A stretch of DNA of 64,000 nucleotides, taken from NCBI GenBank assembly GCA_964415675.1, contig CAYQBG010000017.1:1-64000 (forward strand), read 5' to 3'. Below are positions 17,586 through 27,025 of this stretch, one piece after another (within the stretch, counting starts at the first letter, position 1; each line of letters starts with the position of its first letter). The notes beneath the pieces were generated by a model. That model saw only the letters and a list, made by a program, of their open reading frames with translations, was not told the origin of the DNA and ran no database searches. The translations under genes were made by a program, and so were the position numbers. The stretch is from UBA5336 sp964415675 (GTDB lineage: Bacteria; Pseudomonadota; Alphaproteobacteria; Caulobacterales; Hyphomonadaceae).

Positions 17586-18461
17586 CTAGAGAAACGCCCG
17601 CAGGTCGCTCATGAACCGATCGAACTGGTCATGGTGCAGCCAGTGGCCGGCATTCTCGTAGAGCTTGACCTCGGCATTGCGGAAATGCGCGATGCGGCCA
17701 TCCTCGGCCGGGTTCGAGGCCCAGGATTTCTCGCCATAGAGAAGCAAGGTCGGGCAGGTGATCTCGGCCCACAGGCTCTCTATATCGGACTGCGTCATAT
17801 CGGCGGGTGGCATGACGCGGAAATAATTGTCGAATTTCCAGGAATAGGTGCCGTCCTCATTCTGGCTGATGCCGTGAATAGTCAGATGGCGCGCCTGCTC
17901 ATCCGTCAGGTAACTGTTCTCGCCCTTCATCCGCCGATAGGCGTCTTCAAGACTCTGATAGCGGCGCGGCGTCCGGCCTGCGGCGGACCGTTTGCGCTCG
18001 ATCCAGTCGCGCATGCGCGGGCCGATCGGCTGGCCATAGCGCTCCTTCAGCATTTTCGGCGATGGCCCAAGCCCCTCGATCGCCACGAGTTTTCGAACCG
18101 TCTCAGGATAAATTCCGGCATAGCGCAGCGAAATATTGCCGCCGTAGGAATGCGCGACAATGGTCACGGGTGCGAGCTTCATCTGATGAACAAGCTGGGC
18201 AAGATCATAGACGCAGGCGCGCGGGGAATATTCCCCGTCAGATGGCCATTCGCTGTCGCCATGACCGCGCAAATCCGGCGCGATGACATGCCAGTCGCGG
18301 CGAAGCTCCTGGGCCACCCAGTCCCAGCTGCGGCAATGGTCGCGCCCGCCATGCAGAAGGATCAGCGGCGGGGCGTCGGGATTGCCCCAGTCGACATAAT
18401 GAAGCCGGAGCCGCTGGGAATAATAGCTGTGCGAAGTCGGACCTGTGATCATGGCCGTCAT
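17586..18461 (-). CDS. Alpha/beta hydrolase
   Basis: 291 residues with the full alpha/beta-hydrolase fold: oxyanion motif LLHGGRD (35-41), nucleophile elbow VAHSYGGN with S105, an acid candidate in the LLLYGEKSWA region, and the catalytic histidine H273 in NAGHW. The elbow has alanine before the histidine, as in some epoxide-hydrolase-like and C-C hydrolases. The substrate cannot be inferred. It is monocistronic, about 120 bp past the convergent hypothetical gene. Confidence 0.85.
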   Translation of the reverse strand: MTAMITGPTSHSYYSQRLRLHYVDWGNPDAPPLILLHGGRDHCRSWDWVAQELRRDWHVIAPDLRGHGDSEWPSDGEYSPRACVYDLAQLVHQMKLAPVTIVAHSYGGNISLRYAGIYPETVRKLVAIEGLGPSPKMLKERYGQPIGPRMRDWIERKRSAAGRTPRRYQSLEDAYRRMKGENSYLTDEQARHLTIHGISQNEDGTYSWKFDNYFRVMPPADMTQSDIESLWAEITCPTLLLYGEKSWASNPAEDGRIAHFRNAEVKLYENAGHWLHHDQFDRFMSDLRAFL

Positions 18462-18512
18462 GATGGCGCGTCAGGCCCGGCTTGAAAAGCGCTGATGCAT
18501 CTCCCACCCCGA

Positions 18513-21500
18513 TCAGAAGAGCATTATATCGGGATCAAGCCATTCTGCGCTGAAGCTGTCGAAAACGGGTTCCCAAAACCCTGTATCCTCACCAGGCTGC
18601 GCCGACACATCGGCAGGCGGCGGCGATGCGCGCAGGGTGACAGGTTCCGGTTCAACTGCCCGCTCGCTTGCGTCCAGAACCGAGAAGTCGAACACCTGCC
18701 GGACGGGCGCGGCCTGTACAGCCAGGCTGTCAACCGACCGCCACTGGGCGGCGCCCTTGAACCAGATCCCATCAATCCCGGTCAGCGTATCGGTCCCCGT
18801 CAGCGTGCTTGTCACGGTCACAGTGCCATCGGTGTTGCGGGCGAAGCTGTAATCCGCCGGGCTGCCGGCATAATCGACCTGGTCGTAGACGCCGGCATCA
18901 CCGATGATCGTGTCGTCCCCGAGGGAGCCGTCGAATGTGTCGGAGCCGCCATTACCGATCATGACGTCATCGCCGGGCGTGCCCAGAAGGTCGTCATTAC
19001 CCGGCGTGCCGAGGATCTGCCCGCCGGCGTCCTCGTCGATCAGTGACTGGATCGACGCCCATTCACGCGCGCCCTTGAACCAGACCCCATCGATTTCGGT
19101 CAGCGTGTCGACACCTGTGAGCGCACCGGTCACCGTCACTGTGCCATCGTTGTTGCGCACAAACAGATAGTCGTCGCGCCCACCAGCATAATCAACCTGG
19201 TCATACTCTTCTGTGTCGCCGACAATCGCATCGTCTCCGGGCGAACCGTCGAAGACGTCCGAGCCCCCATTGCCGATCATGGTGTCTTCGCCCGCCGTGC
19301 CGAGGAGGCTATCATTGCCTGGTGTGCCGAGAATAGGTCCAGCGGCATCTTCCTCCACAAGCATGTTGATCGAGGCCCATTCAGCGGCATTGTTGAACCA
19401 GATCCCGTCAATCTCGGTCAGCGTGTCGGTCCCCGTCAGGAGGCCTTCAACCGTCACCGTGCCATCGGGATTGCGGGTGAACAGGTAATCGTCACGCCCG
19501 CCATCATAATCGACCTGGTCATAGACGCCGGCATCGCCGAAGATCGCGTCATCGCCAAGGCTGGCCTCGAACACGTCCCGGCCACCCTGTCCGAGCATGA
19601 CATCATCGCCCGGCGTGCCGGAGAGGCGGTCATTCCCGCTGGTCCCCACAATCGGTCCGCTCGATTCTTCGGCAAACCGCATCTGCTGGCGCGCAAAGCC
19701 GGGACCGGCCCAGTCGAGATCGACCGAGTTATCTCCGCCCCTTTCGAAATAAAGAACTTCGATCTGGTGCTCACCCACTGTGAGCGACACACTCCCGGTC
19801 TCGGTATTGAAGCTCTGCAGACCGTCATTGTCGATCACTTCGGCGCCATCGATGATCAGGCGCGAGCCGTCATCGGACCCGAGATAAAAAGTATAGGTGC
19901 CGGCGCTGTCAGCGCTGAATGTCCCGGTATAACGCACGGCGAAATCATCGCTCGGCCCGCCGGGATAGAAGGGTCCGCTGCCCGACTGGCTGATCTGCGT
20001 GACGGTTTCGGTGAAGTCGGGCACGGCTGAAAAGTCGATCTGGTCGAGACTGCTCGTGCTTGCCGGGATATTGAAATACTTGGCGCTGAGCGTGCCCTCG
20101 CCGGCCTCGAAAATGTCCAGCCGGCTGATCTTGCCGGTGACGAGATCGGCGAAATAGATCGCGCCATCAGGGCCCTGCTTGAAATGGACCGGCGCCAGAT
20201 TGCCTTCGGACTGGAACAGGAATTTCACATCGCGCCGGTCATTCGCGTTGACCGCGAACACCTCGCCCTGGCTGACATCGGTGAAGATGTAGTGATCTCG
20301 CAAGCTGTCGGGATAACGCTGCGAGGTGATGAGATCGTCGGCTCCGGTAATGGCCTGGACCTGGAAGCCGGGCTCGCTGGCCCGGTGCGCAAAGGCGCGG
20401 AAGGCCGGGGCAATCTCGATATCGCCCGCCGCAACGGCCGCATAGAAGAGTGCCGCCTCGGCCAGGTTGCGATATCCGCTGGTCTGAAGGATTTCGCCGC
20501 CATCGCCGCCTTCATAGAAAGGCCAGCCAAAATTGGCGCCCGCACCGCCCGAATTGATCTCTTCCCAATTGTTCCAGCCCGTATCGGTGATCAGCAGCCG
20601 GCCTTCACTGTCGAAACTCATGGAGAAGGGATTGCGCAGACCGAGCTGGTAGACCTTGGAGGCATTGTCGCCTGCATCGCCCGTGAAAAAGGGATTGTCC
20701 GAAAGTCCCTCCCCGGTCAGCGGATCGACGCGCAGGATCTTGCCTGAAAGGGAATCAATGTTCTGTACATCAACACTGCGCGGGTCCGTCGTGCCGAAAC
20801 TCGTCCCGTCCCCGGTCGAGACATAAAGCGCGCCATCGGGGCCAAATTCCAGCGCGCCGCCGACATGCGAGCGCGAATCGGCCTTGAGATAATCATCGAT
20901 CAGCTCGCCCGTATCAGGGTCGCGCTCGGAGGAGCGGATCGAGATATTGGAGGTCGAATCGACTGCGCCACCACCGGCGATATCGGCCAGTGTCTGCCCG
21001 GCCCCGCCCAGCAGGATGGTCTTCGAGCCGGCCACAACCGACTGATAGCCATCAGAAGCATCGAGTTCCCAGCGCACCAGCCAGGAAAACCGGTTGCCGC
21101 CGCCATCTGCGCCGGCATTGCCTGCCTGTCCCTCCGTCCCCGGTGGATCGACCGTGTAGAAGGCGTAGAGATAAGGCGATTCCTCGAAATCGGGGTGCAG
21201 GGCGATATCGAGCAGGCCCCGGTCCTGGCGATTGTTCACCTCGCCGGTCAGATCAAGGATGGTCGAGAGGGTCTCGCCCGTTGCAATATTGCGCAGCGTG
21301 ATCTCACCGCCCTTTTCAGCCACAATCATCTGCTCGCTGGCGCCAGGCAGGAACTCGAAGGCAATCGGCTGGGCCAGCCCGTCAAAGACGGTTTGACTGG
21401 CGACCTCGAAATCGGACACGAGTGGCGGATCCACCGGGTCCTCGACCGGGTTTTCATCATCAAGAATGCTGATCGTGGACGTCCGGGGAAACTGGAGCGC

Positions 21501-21785
21501 GCCGCTCGACACATTGATCAGGGAGACGCTGAACGTCTCGGTCGCCTCGCTCAGTGCATCGTCGAGCAGGGGAATTTCAACAATGGCGCGCGTCTCGCCT
21601 GCTGCGATGGTCACCGTGCCCGATACCTTGATCAGGTCGCCATTGCCGGCCGTGCCGAGAACCGTTTCGAACTGGACGGTGACGGATTGCGAAAGATCGC
21701 CCTCCCTGACAATTCCGATCGTTGCGACTCCGTCGCGTTCACCGAAACTGTAAGTATCGGATTCCAGAAAAATACGGCCAGACAT
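18513..21785 (-). CDS. Large secreted Calx-beta / sugar-dehydrogenase / PA14 / RTX protein
   Basis: 1090 residues from the ATG at 21785 (GGGGAG upstream). Order: a Calx-beta domain (about 1-110); a glucose/sorbosone-dehydrogenase-like beta-propeller (about 130-560; SHVGGALEFGPDGALYVSTGDG, LGLRNPFSMSFDSEGRL); a PA14-like sugar-binding module (about 580-700; GSDDGSRLIIDG); three 106-residue repeats holding RTX nonapeptides (GGSDVFDGSPGDD); and a tail ending in hydrophobic residues. There is no N-terminal signal peptide, and RTX repeats plus such a tail indicate type I secretion. No T1SS genes are in the window. The protein probably oxidises or binds extracellular sugars. A Fur-like palindrome lies about 50 bp upstream. 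Confidence 0.88.
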   Translation of the reverse strand: MSGRIFLESDTYSFGERDGVATIGIVREGDLSQSVTVQFETVLGTAGNGDLIKVSGTVTIAAGETRAIVEIPLLDDALSEATETFSVSLINVSSGALQFPRTSTISILDDENPVEDPVDPPLVSDFEVASQTVFDGLAQPIAFEFLPGASEQMIVAEKGGEITLRNIATGETLSTILDLTGEVNNRQDRGLLDIALHPDFEESPYLYAFYTVDPPGTEGQAGNAGADGGGNRFSWLVRWELDASDGYQSVVAGSKTILLGGAGQTLADIAGGGAVDSTSNISIRSSERDPDTGELIDDYLKADSRSHVGGALEFGPDGALYVSTGDGTSFGTTDPRSVDVQNIDSLSGKILRVDPLTGEGLSDNPFFTGDAGDNASKVYQLGLRNPFSMSFDSEGRLLITDTGWNNWEEINSGGAGANFGWPFYEGGDGGEILQTSGYRNLAEAALFYAAVAAGDIEIAPAFRAFAHRASEPGFQVQAITGADDLITSQRYPDSLRDHYIFTDVSQGEVFAVNANDRRDVKFLFQSEGNLAPVHFKQGPDGAIYFADLVTGKISRLDIFEAGEGTLSAKYFNIPASTSSLDQIDFSAVPDFTETVTQISQSGSGPFYPGGPSDDFAVRYTGTFSADSAGTYTFYLGSDDGSRLIIDGAEVIDNDGLQSFNTETGSVSLTVGEHQIEVLYFERGGDNSVDLDWAGPGFARQQMRFAEESSGPIVGTSGNDRLSGTPGDDVMLGQGGRDVFEASLGDDAIFGDAGVYDQVDYDGGRDDYLFTRNPDGTVTVEGLLTGTDTLTEIDGIWFNNAAEWASINMLVEEDAAGPILGTPGNDSLLGTAGEDTMIGNGGSDVFDGSPGDDAIVGDTEEYDQVDYAGGRDDYLFVRNNDGTVTVTGALTGVDTLTEIDGVWFKGAREWASIQSLIDEDAGGQILGTPGNDDLLGTPGDDVMIGNGGSDTFDGSLGDDTIIGDAGVYDQVDYAGSPADYSFARNTDGTVTVTSTLTGTDTLTGIDGIWFKGAAQWRSVDSLAVQAAPVRQVFDFSVLDASERAVEPEPVTLRASPPPADVSAQPGEDTGFWEPVFDSFSAEWLDPDIMLF
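18705..19658 (-). repeat. Three tandem 318-bp repeats encoding the RTX modules
   Basis: Within the secreted protein gene a unit of 106 codons occurs three times. Each unit runs from G-x-I-x-GTxGND through two or more RTX nonapeptides, YDQVDY and DGTVTV to W-x-SI/V. The units are alike at protein level but diverged in DNA, so the expansion is not recent. Confidence 0.75.
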
Positions 21786-21833
21786 GTCGAGCACTCCCCA
21801 TTTGAATGAAAGGCCTTATCCTCTTCGGCAACA

Positions 21834-21850
21834 CGAATGAATCTCATTCG
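21834..21850. promoter_or_regulatory. Fur-box-like palindrome between divergent genes
   Basis: CGAATGA-ATC-TCATTCG is a perfect 7-3-7 inverted repeat. On the minus strand it reads GCGAATGAGATTCATTCG and shares GCGAATGAG with the site at about 32345-32365 and GCGAATGA with the site before the PiuC-type gene. It lies 49 bp upstream of the secreted RTX gene and 155 bp before the cytochrome gene. A Fur-type operator is inferred, not shown. Confidence 0.45.
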
Positions 21851-22004
21851 CGTCATTTGCGAATACAAAATGCAGTTCGATAAGATATTACCCCATCAGG
21901 GCGAGCACAGGTGTCCAAAACGCCCCCAAGCCGGCTGGTCCACAAATACGCGCCGCTACGTGAACGGCTTGCCCGGCGCCGCGATTGCTGCGATCCTCAG
22001 GGTC

Positions 22005-22403
22005 ATGAATCGATTGGCAGCAAATCTCATTCCAATTGCTGCAGGACTCCTGGCCCTGACTGTCTCGGCCTGTTCTGCGAAGCGCGAGCCCTCCGGCCCC
22101 GGGGCCCCCGAAACCCGGGCGGGCGAGGCCGGTCTCATCGCCGACGGACGCGCCATTGCTGACGCGCAGTGCGCCAGCTGCCATGCGGTCGGCCTGACAG
22201 GAGAGAGCCCGCGCAGCGATGCCCCGCCTTTGCGCCGCGTGCTTGCCGATTATGCCCCCGACGCGCTTGCTGAGGACTTCCGCGAGCAGATCCATGTCGG
22301 TCATCGCGATATGCCCGATTTCGATTTCGGCATCCGCGGCACCGATGCGCTTCTGGCTTACCTGGTCTCGATACAGGATGCTGAGGATGAGCCTGCCCGA
22401 TAG
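22005..22403 (+). CDS. c-type cytochrome lipoprotein
   Basis: 132 residues. A lipoprotein signal ends at the lipobox VSAC. One haem-binding motif, CASCH, follows, and the methionine in HRDMPDF is a candidate distal ligand. It should be a membrane-anchored mono-haem electron carrier in the periplasm. The frame is open upstream to 21837, but only the ATG at 22005 gives a proper signal peptide. It is divergent from the RTX protein; whether it shares that gene's Fur-like site is unclear. Confidence 0.82.
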   Translation: MNRLAANLIPIAAGLLALTVSACSAKREPSGPGAPETRAGEAGLIADGRAIADAQCASCHAVGLTGESPRSDAPPLRRVLADYAPDALAEDFREQIHVGHRDMPDFDFGIRGTDALLAYLVSIQDAEDEPAR

Positions 22404-22478
22404 GTCACGGCATGTTCACATGATCGCTGGCACCGCCGGGCCCGCATCGCTGCGCATATACCAACCGGGCGCGAACTC

Positions 22479-23417
22479 ATGGTGATGAGCACCGTCCTGC
22501 CGGCCCCTGAAACCTATCTTGGATGGCGGGTCGATTACACCGTGCCGCCAGGCGAGCCGGGCTTTGCCGCGCCGGGATCGCACTCATGGACAGTGTTCAG
22601 GAACCCTGTCGCGCTGGCCATTGGCGGAGTTGCAGCGGTACTCCTCGAATTTGCAGATCCGCGCATTCGCTCCGGCGTCTGGGATCATTCGACCTTCAGG
22701 AGCGATCCCGTCGGTCGGGTCACACGCACCGGGACCGCCGCAATGATCGGCGTCTTCGCTCCGCAAAGCGCCGCGCGCCGCGTCATAAGGGCCATCACGA
22801 ACATGCATTCAAACGTGGCCGGGCAGACGCCCCACGGCGAGCCCTATCGCGCCCTTGACGTGGAATTGCTTGACTGGGTCAGCGCCACAGCCAGCTATGG
22901 TTTTGCCGCCGCCTATGACAGCTTTGTCGCACCGCTCAGCCCGGGCGAGACAGCAGGCTTTTTCGAAGAGTGCCAGACTGTCGCCCGCCTTTATGGCGCG
23001 CAAAATCCCATTGCCTCATCGGAGGAATTCGACGCGATGCTGCGCCGGCGCCTGCGGCGTTTCGAACCCCATGAGATCAATACTGAATTCCTGTCCATCA
23101 TCGCGTCGGGTCGGGCTGCACCGGTGATACCCAAAGGGCTGCATAGGGTACTGGCCCAGGCTTCAGTGGACATCCTGCCCGGCGAGGTGCGCGAGCGCCT
23201 CGAGCTTGGCCGCGAATGGGAGCTGTCGATGCGTGGCCGACTCACCGTGAAGGCGATGGCGCGTCTCGCCGACCGACTGCCAGACCTGCAAAGCCCCGCC
23301 GCGCAGGCCGCGCAAAGGCTGGGCCTGCCGCGATCCTTTCCATGGCGCCAGGCGCGAATACAGTCGCGCATGCTTGCCAGGGCGGGACTGGCGAACATGA
23401 ACGCCACCTCGGATTGA
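22479..23417 (+). CDS. Oxygenase MpaB-family protein (DUF2236)
   Basis: 312 residues. GSHSWTVFRNPVALAIGGVAAVLLEFADPRI at the start, the RVTRTG stretch, and ITNMHSNVAGQTPHGEPY followed by W are typical of DUF2236, which includes latex-clearing/rubber oxygenase and fungal MpaB. Characterised relatives bind haem b; the histidines here fit that, but the substrate is unknown. An in-frame ATG at 22485 is an equal start candidate, as neither has a clear ribosome site. Confidence 0.85.
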   Translation: MVMSTVLPAPETYLGWRVDYTVPPGEPGFAAPGSHSWTVFRNPVALAIGGVAAVLLEFADPRIRSGVWDHSTFRSDPVGRVTRTGTAAMIGVFAPQSAARRVIRAITNMHSNVAGQTPHGEPYRALDVELLDWVSATASYGFAAAYDSFVAPLSPGETAGFFEECQTVARLYGAQNPIASSEEFDAMLRRRLRRFEPHEINTEFLSIIASGRAAPVIPKGLHRVLAQASVDILPGEVRERLELGREWELSMRGRLTVKAMARLADRLPDLQSPAAQAAQRLGLPRSFPWRQARIQSRMLARAGLANMNATSD

Positions 23418-23592
23418 GACGCGGGGTCGCCGGCTGAAGCGAAGCATTTGGACGCCGAGGGGGCGATTGGCTTGCAAACGGACCGGCTGGGCCAAGAAAC
23501 TCCAGCTGACAGGACATGTGTTGCCTGACCGTGCGGCAGGCCACTGAATATCGGATTGGTTGTCAGTCCGCGCCAGAGAGGAAAAGCGACAA

Positions 23593-24570
23593 ATGGCTAT
23601 CAAGACACGTTTTACCGAGGAATTCGGTTTCGAGCACCCGATCGTTCAGGGCGGAATGCAATGGGTCGGTTATGCGGAAATGGTGGCACCTGTCGCAAAT
23701 GCCGGCGCGCTGGGCTTCCTGACCGCCCTGACCCAGCCGACGCCGGAAGACCTGGCAAAGGAAATCGCCCGCACAAGGGAGATGACGGACAAGCCGTTTG
23801 GCGTGAACCTCACCATCCTGCCGGCGATCAAGCCGCCGCCCTATGCCGAGTATCGCCAGGCAATCATCGAGGGCGGAATCAAGATCGTCGAAACCGCCGG
23901 CTACAAGCCCCAGGAACATGTTGATGACTTCAAGAATCACGGGATCAAGGTGATCCACAAATGCACAGCCGTGCGCCACGCCCTGTCGGCCGAGCGAATG
24001 GGCGTCGATGCGATTTCCATCGACGGGTTCGAGTGCGCCGGCCATCCGGGCGAGGATGACATTCCTGGCCTCATCCTGATCCCGGCAGCGGCCAACAAGG
24101 TGAAAGTCCCGATGATCGCATCAGGCGGTTTCGGCGATGCGCGCGGCCTCGTCGCCGCGCTCGCCCTTGGCGCAGACGGCATCAATATGGGCACGCGTTT
24201 CTGCGTGACGCAGGAAGCGCCGATCCATGAGAATTTCAAGCGCCAGATGGTCGAGAATGACGAACGCGCGACCAAGCTGATCTTCCGCACGCTGCACAAT
24301 ACCGCCCGGGTGATGAAGAATGCCGTCAGCAGCGAGGTCGTCGATATCGAGCGCAAGGGCGGCGCGAAATTCGAAGATGTTCAGCACCTTGTGGCCGGCG
24401 TGCGAGGCCGAAAGGCCATGGAAGAGGGCGATCCGGATGGTGGCATCTGGTCGGCCGGCCAGGTCCAGGGCCTTATCGATGACATACCGACGGTAAACGA
24501 CCTGATCGACCGGATCGTCAGCGAGGCCGAGGAGATCATCCGCGCCCGACTCGACAATATGCTTGTGTGA
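23593..24570 (+). CDS. Nitronate monooxygenase / FMN-dependent oxidoreductase
   Basis: 325 residues, an FMN-binding TIM barrel of the 2-nitropropane dioxygenase family. Seen are HPIVQGGMQWVG at the start, GVNLTILP, KCTAVRHALSAERMGVDAISIDGFECAGHPGED (the conserved histidine in AGHPG) and the phosphate-binding IASGGFGDARGL ... GADGINMGTRF. It oxidises nitronates or related compounds. AGAGGA precedes the chosen ATG; the longer frame from 23560 has no ribosome site. A related paralogue lies at 32683. Confidence 0.9.
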   Translation: MAIKTRFTEEFGFEHPIVQGGMQWVGYAEMVAPVANAGALGFLTALTQPTPEDLAKEIARTREMTDKPFGVNLTILPAIKPPPYAEYRQAIIEGGIKIVETAGYKPQEHVDDFKNHGIKVIHKCTAVRHALSAERMGVDAISIDGFECAGHPGEDDIPGLILIPAAANKVKVPMIASGGFGDARGLVAALALGADGINMGTRFCVTQEAPIHENFKRQMVENDERATKLIFRTLHNTARVMKNAVSSEVVDIERKGGAKFEDVQHLVAGVRGRKAMEEGDPDGGIWSAGQVQGLIDDIPTVNDLIDRIVSEAEEIIRARLDNMLV

Positions 24571-24678
24571 GCTGACCGGCCGTGGCGCCGACAAGCTCGT
24601 GCCGGCAAGACTCGTGAAGATTCGGGATCAGTTCCCGGACCGGAACAGGTTGGTCGGTCCGGCGATGGCCAGCAAGGA

Positions 24679-24754
24679 TGGTGGGCGGTGACGGGTTCGA
24701 ACCGCCGACCTACTGGGTGTAAACCAGCCGCTCTGCCAGCTGAGCTAACCGCCC
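24679..24754 (-). tRNA. tRNA-Val (anticodon TAC)
   Basis: 76 nt on the minus strand including an encoded CCA end. Acceptor stem GGGCGGT/ACCGCCC pairs perfectly, the D-arm begins TAGCTCAGC, the anticodon loop is TTTACAC with anticodon TAC, and the T-arm contains GGTTCGAACC. All arms are complete, so it should be functional. Confidence 0.96.
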
Positions 24755-24799
24755 TTCAGGGTCGCAAGGTTTCGCGCGGATTGGACCTTGAGGCAAGCC

Positions 24800-25198
24800 T
24801 CAGTTCTCGTCTTCGAGAAGGGCGTCCATTTCATCATCCGACCATCCGAAATGATGGCCAAGCTCGTGGATGAAGACATGGGCGATGAGATCCTCCAGCG
24901 CCACATCCCCGCGTGCGCGCCATTCGGCCAGGATGGGCTGGCGGTAGAGAAAGATCAGCGGGCCGTCCGGTGAGGGCCATGTGACGCTTTCCATGGTCAG
25001 CGGCACGCCCTGGTAAAGGCCGGTCAGGTCATGGGGGTCGCGGATTGCGAATTCATCGAGGATGGCCGGCTCGGCGAATTCCTCGACCCGGACCGAGACG
25101 CGCGCGGCTGCTTCGCGCATATGCCGGGGCAGCGCGTCAAAGGTCGCCTGCGCGACAGTCATCATGGCCTCAGGGCTCTTTGGCTGACTATCGGACAT
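24800..25198 (-). CDS. Zincin-like metallopeptidase family protein (DUF1025 type)
   Basis: 132 residues. The zinc motif HELGHHFG (HExxH) lies near residue 112 and is followed by the conserved acidic pattern SDDEMDALLED. FLYRQPI and VFIHELGHHFGWS place it in the small minimal-gluzincin family common in alphaproteobacteria. The substrate is unknown and the fold is barely larger than the catalytic core. It follows the YbjQ-like gene by seven bases, so the two form an operon. Confidence 0.9.
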   Translation of the reverse strand: MSDSQPKSPEAMMTVAQATFDALPRHMREAAARVSVRVEEFAEPAILDEFAIRDPHDLTGLYQGVPLTMESVTWPSPDGPLIFLYRQPILAEWRARGDVALEDLIAHVFIHELGHHFGWSDDEMDALLEDEN

Positions 25199-25205
25199 GG
25201 CGGGC

Positions 25206-25526
25206 TCAGGCGAGGGTGACAGCCGTACCGGAAACCGAGACCATCATCATCGAGCCGCCCTGCCCGACCGTTTCATAATCAATGTCGACACCGACCACCG
25301 CATCCGCGCCGAGCCGCTGGGCCTCCTGAGTCATCTCACGTACCGCCGCCTCACGTGCCTCGCGGATTGTGCTTTCATAGGCATCGGAGCGCCCGCCGAC
25401 GATATCGCGGATGCCTGCGAACAAATCCTTGAAGATATGCGCGCCGATAATCGCTTCGCCCGTGACGAGGCCCTTATAGCTGGTGATCTCGCGCATCTGG
25501 ATCGTGTTGGTCGTGGTGATGATCAT
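25206..25526 (-). CDS. YbjQ/UPF0145 family protein
   Basis: 106 residues. TSYKGLVTGEAIIGAHIFKDLFAGIRDIVGGRSDAYE and GADAVVGVDIDYETVG are diagnostic of the YbjQ family, small pentameric cytoplasmic proteins related to the heavy-metal-binding domain fold. The function is unknown. It is first in a two-gene unit with the metallopeptidase. Confidence 0.92.
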   Translation of the reverse strand: MIITTTNTIQMREITSYKGLVTGEAIIGAHIFKDLFAGIRDIVGGRSDAYESTIREAREAAVREMTQEAQRLGADAVVGVDIDYETVGQGGSMMMVSVSGTAVTLA

Positions 25527-25576
25527 CTGGAAGTTCGCCCTGCTGGCTGTTGGGTGACGATGCCAGATATGGGTGT

Positions 25577-26152
25577 TCAGCCGGCCAGCGGAAGGTCTTC
25601 AAGCCTGAAGGCGAGACCGGGGATAGACCGGCACGCCATGGCGGCTTGGGGGCCGAATATCTCCGGCTCGCCATATTCGCCCTCGCCGGCCGGGCGGAAG
25701 ACGAGCGCGTTGCGCGTCTCAAGATCGATGATCCAGTATTCCTGCACGCCGAACCGCGCATAGAGCGGCGCCTTGACCTCGCGATCCTTGCGCAGGCTGG
25801 AGTCGGCGATTTCGATGACGAGGGCGACCTCGTGAGGCTTGAGATCGCGCATATGGATGCCCGCCGGGAAGATATGAATATCGGGCTCGGGCGTATTGTG
25901 CTGGTCGAGATAGAGCGTTGTTTCGACGAAAATTCTCGATCCGGACAAGGCAGATCGAGCATAAAGCCAGGCCACGAGTGAATTCTTCAGATCACCATGC
26001 TCGGCGCCTTCGCTGGCCATTTCCGTGATCACTCCGTCAATCAGTTCGACCCGGCCCGGCTCGGCGAAGAACCCGCCGCGCACCAACTGCGTCAATTCCT
26101 CGACCGTCACCTTGTGGCGCGTGTCTTCGAGAATGGGGAGAATGGCGTTCAT
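25577..26152 (-). CDS. Uma2-family putative restriction-like endonuclease
   Basis: 191 residues of the Uma2/DUF820 family with a PD-(D/E)xK fold. The catalytic pattern looks intact: PEPDIHIF, then LVIEIADSSLRKDREVKAPLYARFGVQEYWIID. These proteins are abundant in cyanobacteria and some other bacteria, and their role is not established; most are thought to be nucleases linked to mobile DNA. A second family member at 29193 lacks the aspartate of the PD motif. It lies next to a GIY-YIG gene. Confidence 0.88.
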   Translation of the reverse strand: MNAILPILEDTRHKVTVEELTQLVRGGFFAEPGRVELIDGVITEMASEGAEHGDLKNSLVAWLYARSALSGSRIFVETTLYLDQHNTPEPDIHIFPAGIHMRDLKPHEVALVIEIADSSLRKDREVKAPLYARFGVQEYWIIDLETRNALVFRPAGEGEYGEPEIFGPQAAMACRSIPGLAFRLEDLPLAG

Positions 26153-26184
26153 TCGAGGATCATATCACGAAGCGAGATGTCGTG

Positions 26185-27021
26185 TCAGTTCTCATTGAGG
26201 CTGTGGGCGCGCGTGCCAAGCTTCCGCTTCCACCGCGTCTCGATTTCCAGAGCGTCGGCGGCTGAGAGCTCTGAACCGAAGACCTCCAGCACGGTGATCT
26301 GAAGCGTGCTACTTGTCTGCCTTCGGTGCGCCCGCAGCCCCACATTGCCGCCGTCGCCGCCATTGGCGTAAGCGACCCAGCGGCCAAGGAATCCATCCTG
26401 CCCCGTCGCGCTGCCCACATACTGGGCGCCGGTCTGCGGGCATGTCAGCAAGTAGACCCCATTGGTGGAGGCTAGAATTGCGCGCCAGTTCGCCGCCAGG
26501 TGCAGGATATCTGTGTCCTTCAGGAACAGGTTGCCGAAGCCCGGCCACTCAACTTCATGATCTTTGGGACGAAGCTCGATGACTTGCTTGTCCTGGTTTG
26601 ATGCGCGCTGAACCCAGGCCCGTGTTCCCGCTCCCCATTCGATCACAAGCCGGCCTGCCAAGTCTTGCATCGCTGCTATTGGAACCAGTTCATACTCGAC
26701 GTCTCCCTCTCCGGCGGTGGGTTCCTCGAAATAGGGTATCCATTCGCCCGCAGGCTTTGGGGCTCTTTCCGCGCCGATTTCATAGAGACCAGCAAACAGG
26801 TCGCAACCGAGCGGGTCGACGACAAACGCAGAGAGTATCCGGCCATTCCTGAAACGTCCGGCTTGCTGGGCGCCTTGATAAGACAGGAATATATCCGGCT
26901 GATCGCGCCACAGCCGGTAAGGCGTCCAACCCGCCTTCATCCGGCGGTCCTGATGGCGGACCAGCAAGATATCCCCAACTTCCAGTCCATTGTCCCGGAA
27001 GATTGCGTTCAGCCGGATCAA
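26185..27021 (-). CDS. GIY-YIG nuclease domain protein
   Basis: 278 residues from the TTG at 27021. The C-terminal third holds the GIY-YIG domain: NGVYLLTC, QYVGSATGQDGFLGRW, with the conserved arginine in LGRW. The N-terminal two thirds begin LIRLNAIFRDNGLEVGDILLVRHQD and match a class of proteins seen with GIY-YIG domains, but I cannot name the module. GGAG seven bases before the TTG supports this start, which lies just after the mutase stop; an in-frame start at 27057 would overlap that gene. A DNA-processing role is likely but unproven. Confidence 0.8.
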   Translation of the reverse strand: MIRLNAIFRDNGLEVGDILLVRHQDRRMKAGWTPYRLWRDQPDIFLSYQGAQQAGRFRNGRILSAFVVDPLGCDLFAGLYEIGAERAPKPAGEWIPYFEEPTAGEGDVEYELVPIAAMQDLAGRLVIEWGAGTRAWVQRASNQDKQVIELRPKDHEVEWPGFGNLFLKDTDILHLAANWRAILASTNGVYLLTCPQTGAQYVGSATGQDGFLGRWVAYANGGDGGNVGLRAHRRQTSSTLQITVLEVFGSELSAADALEIETRWKRKLGTRAHSLNEN

Positions 27022-27025
27022 GCGC

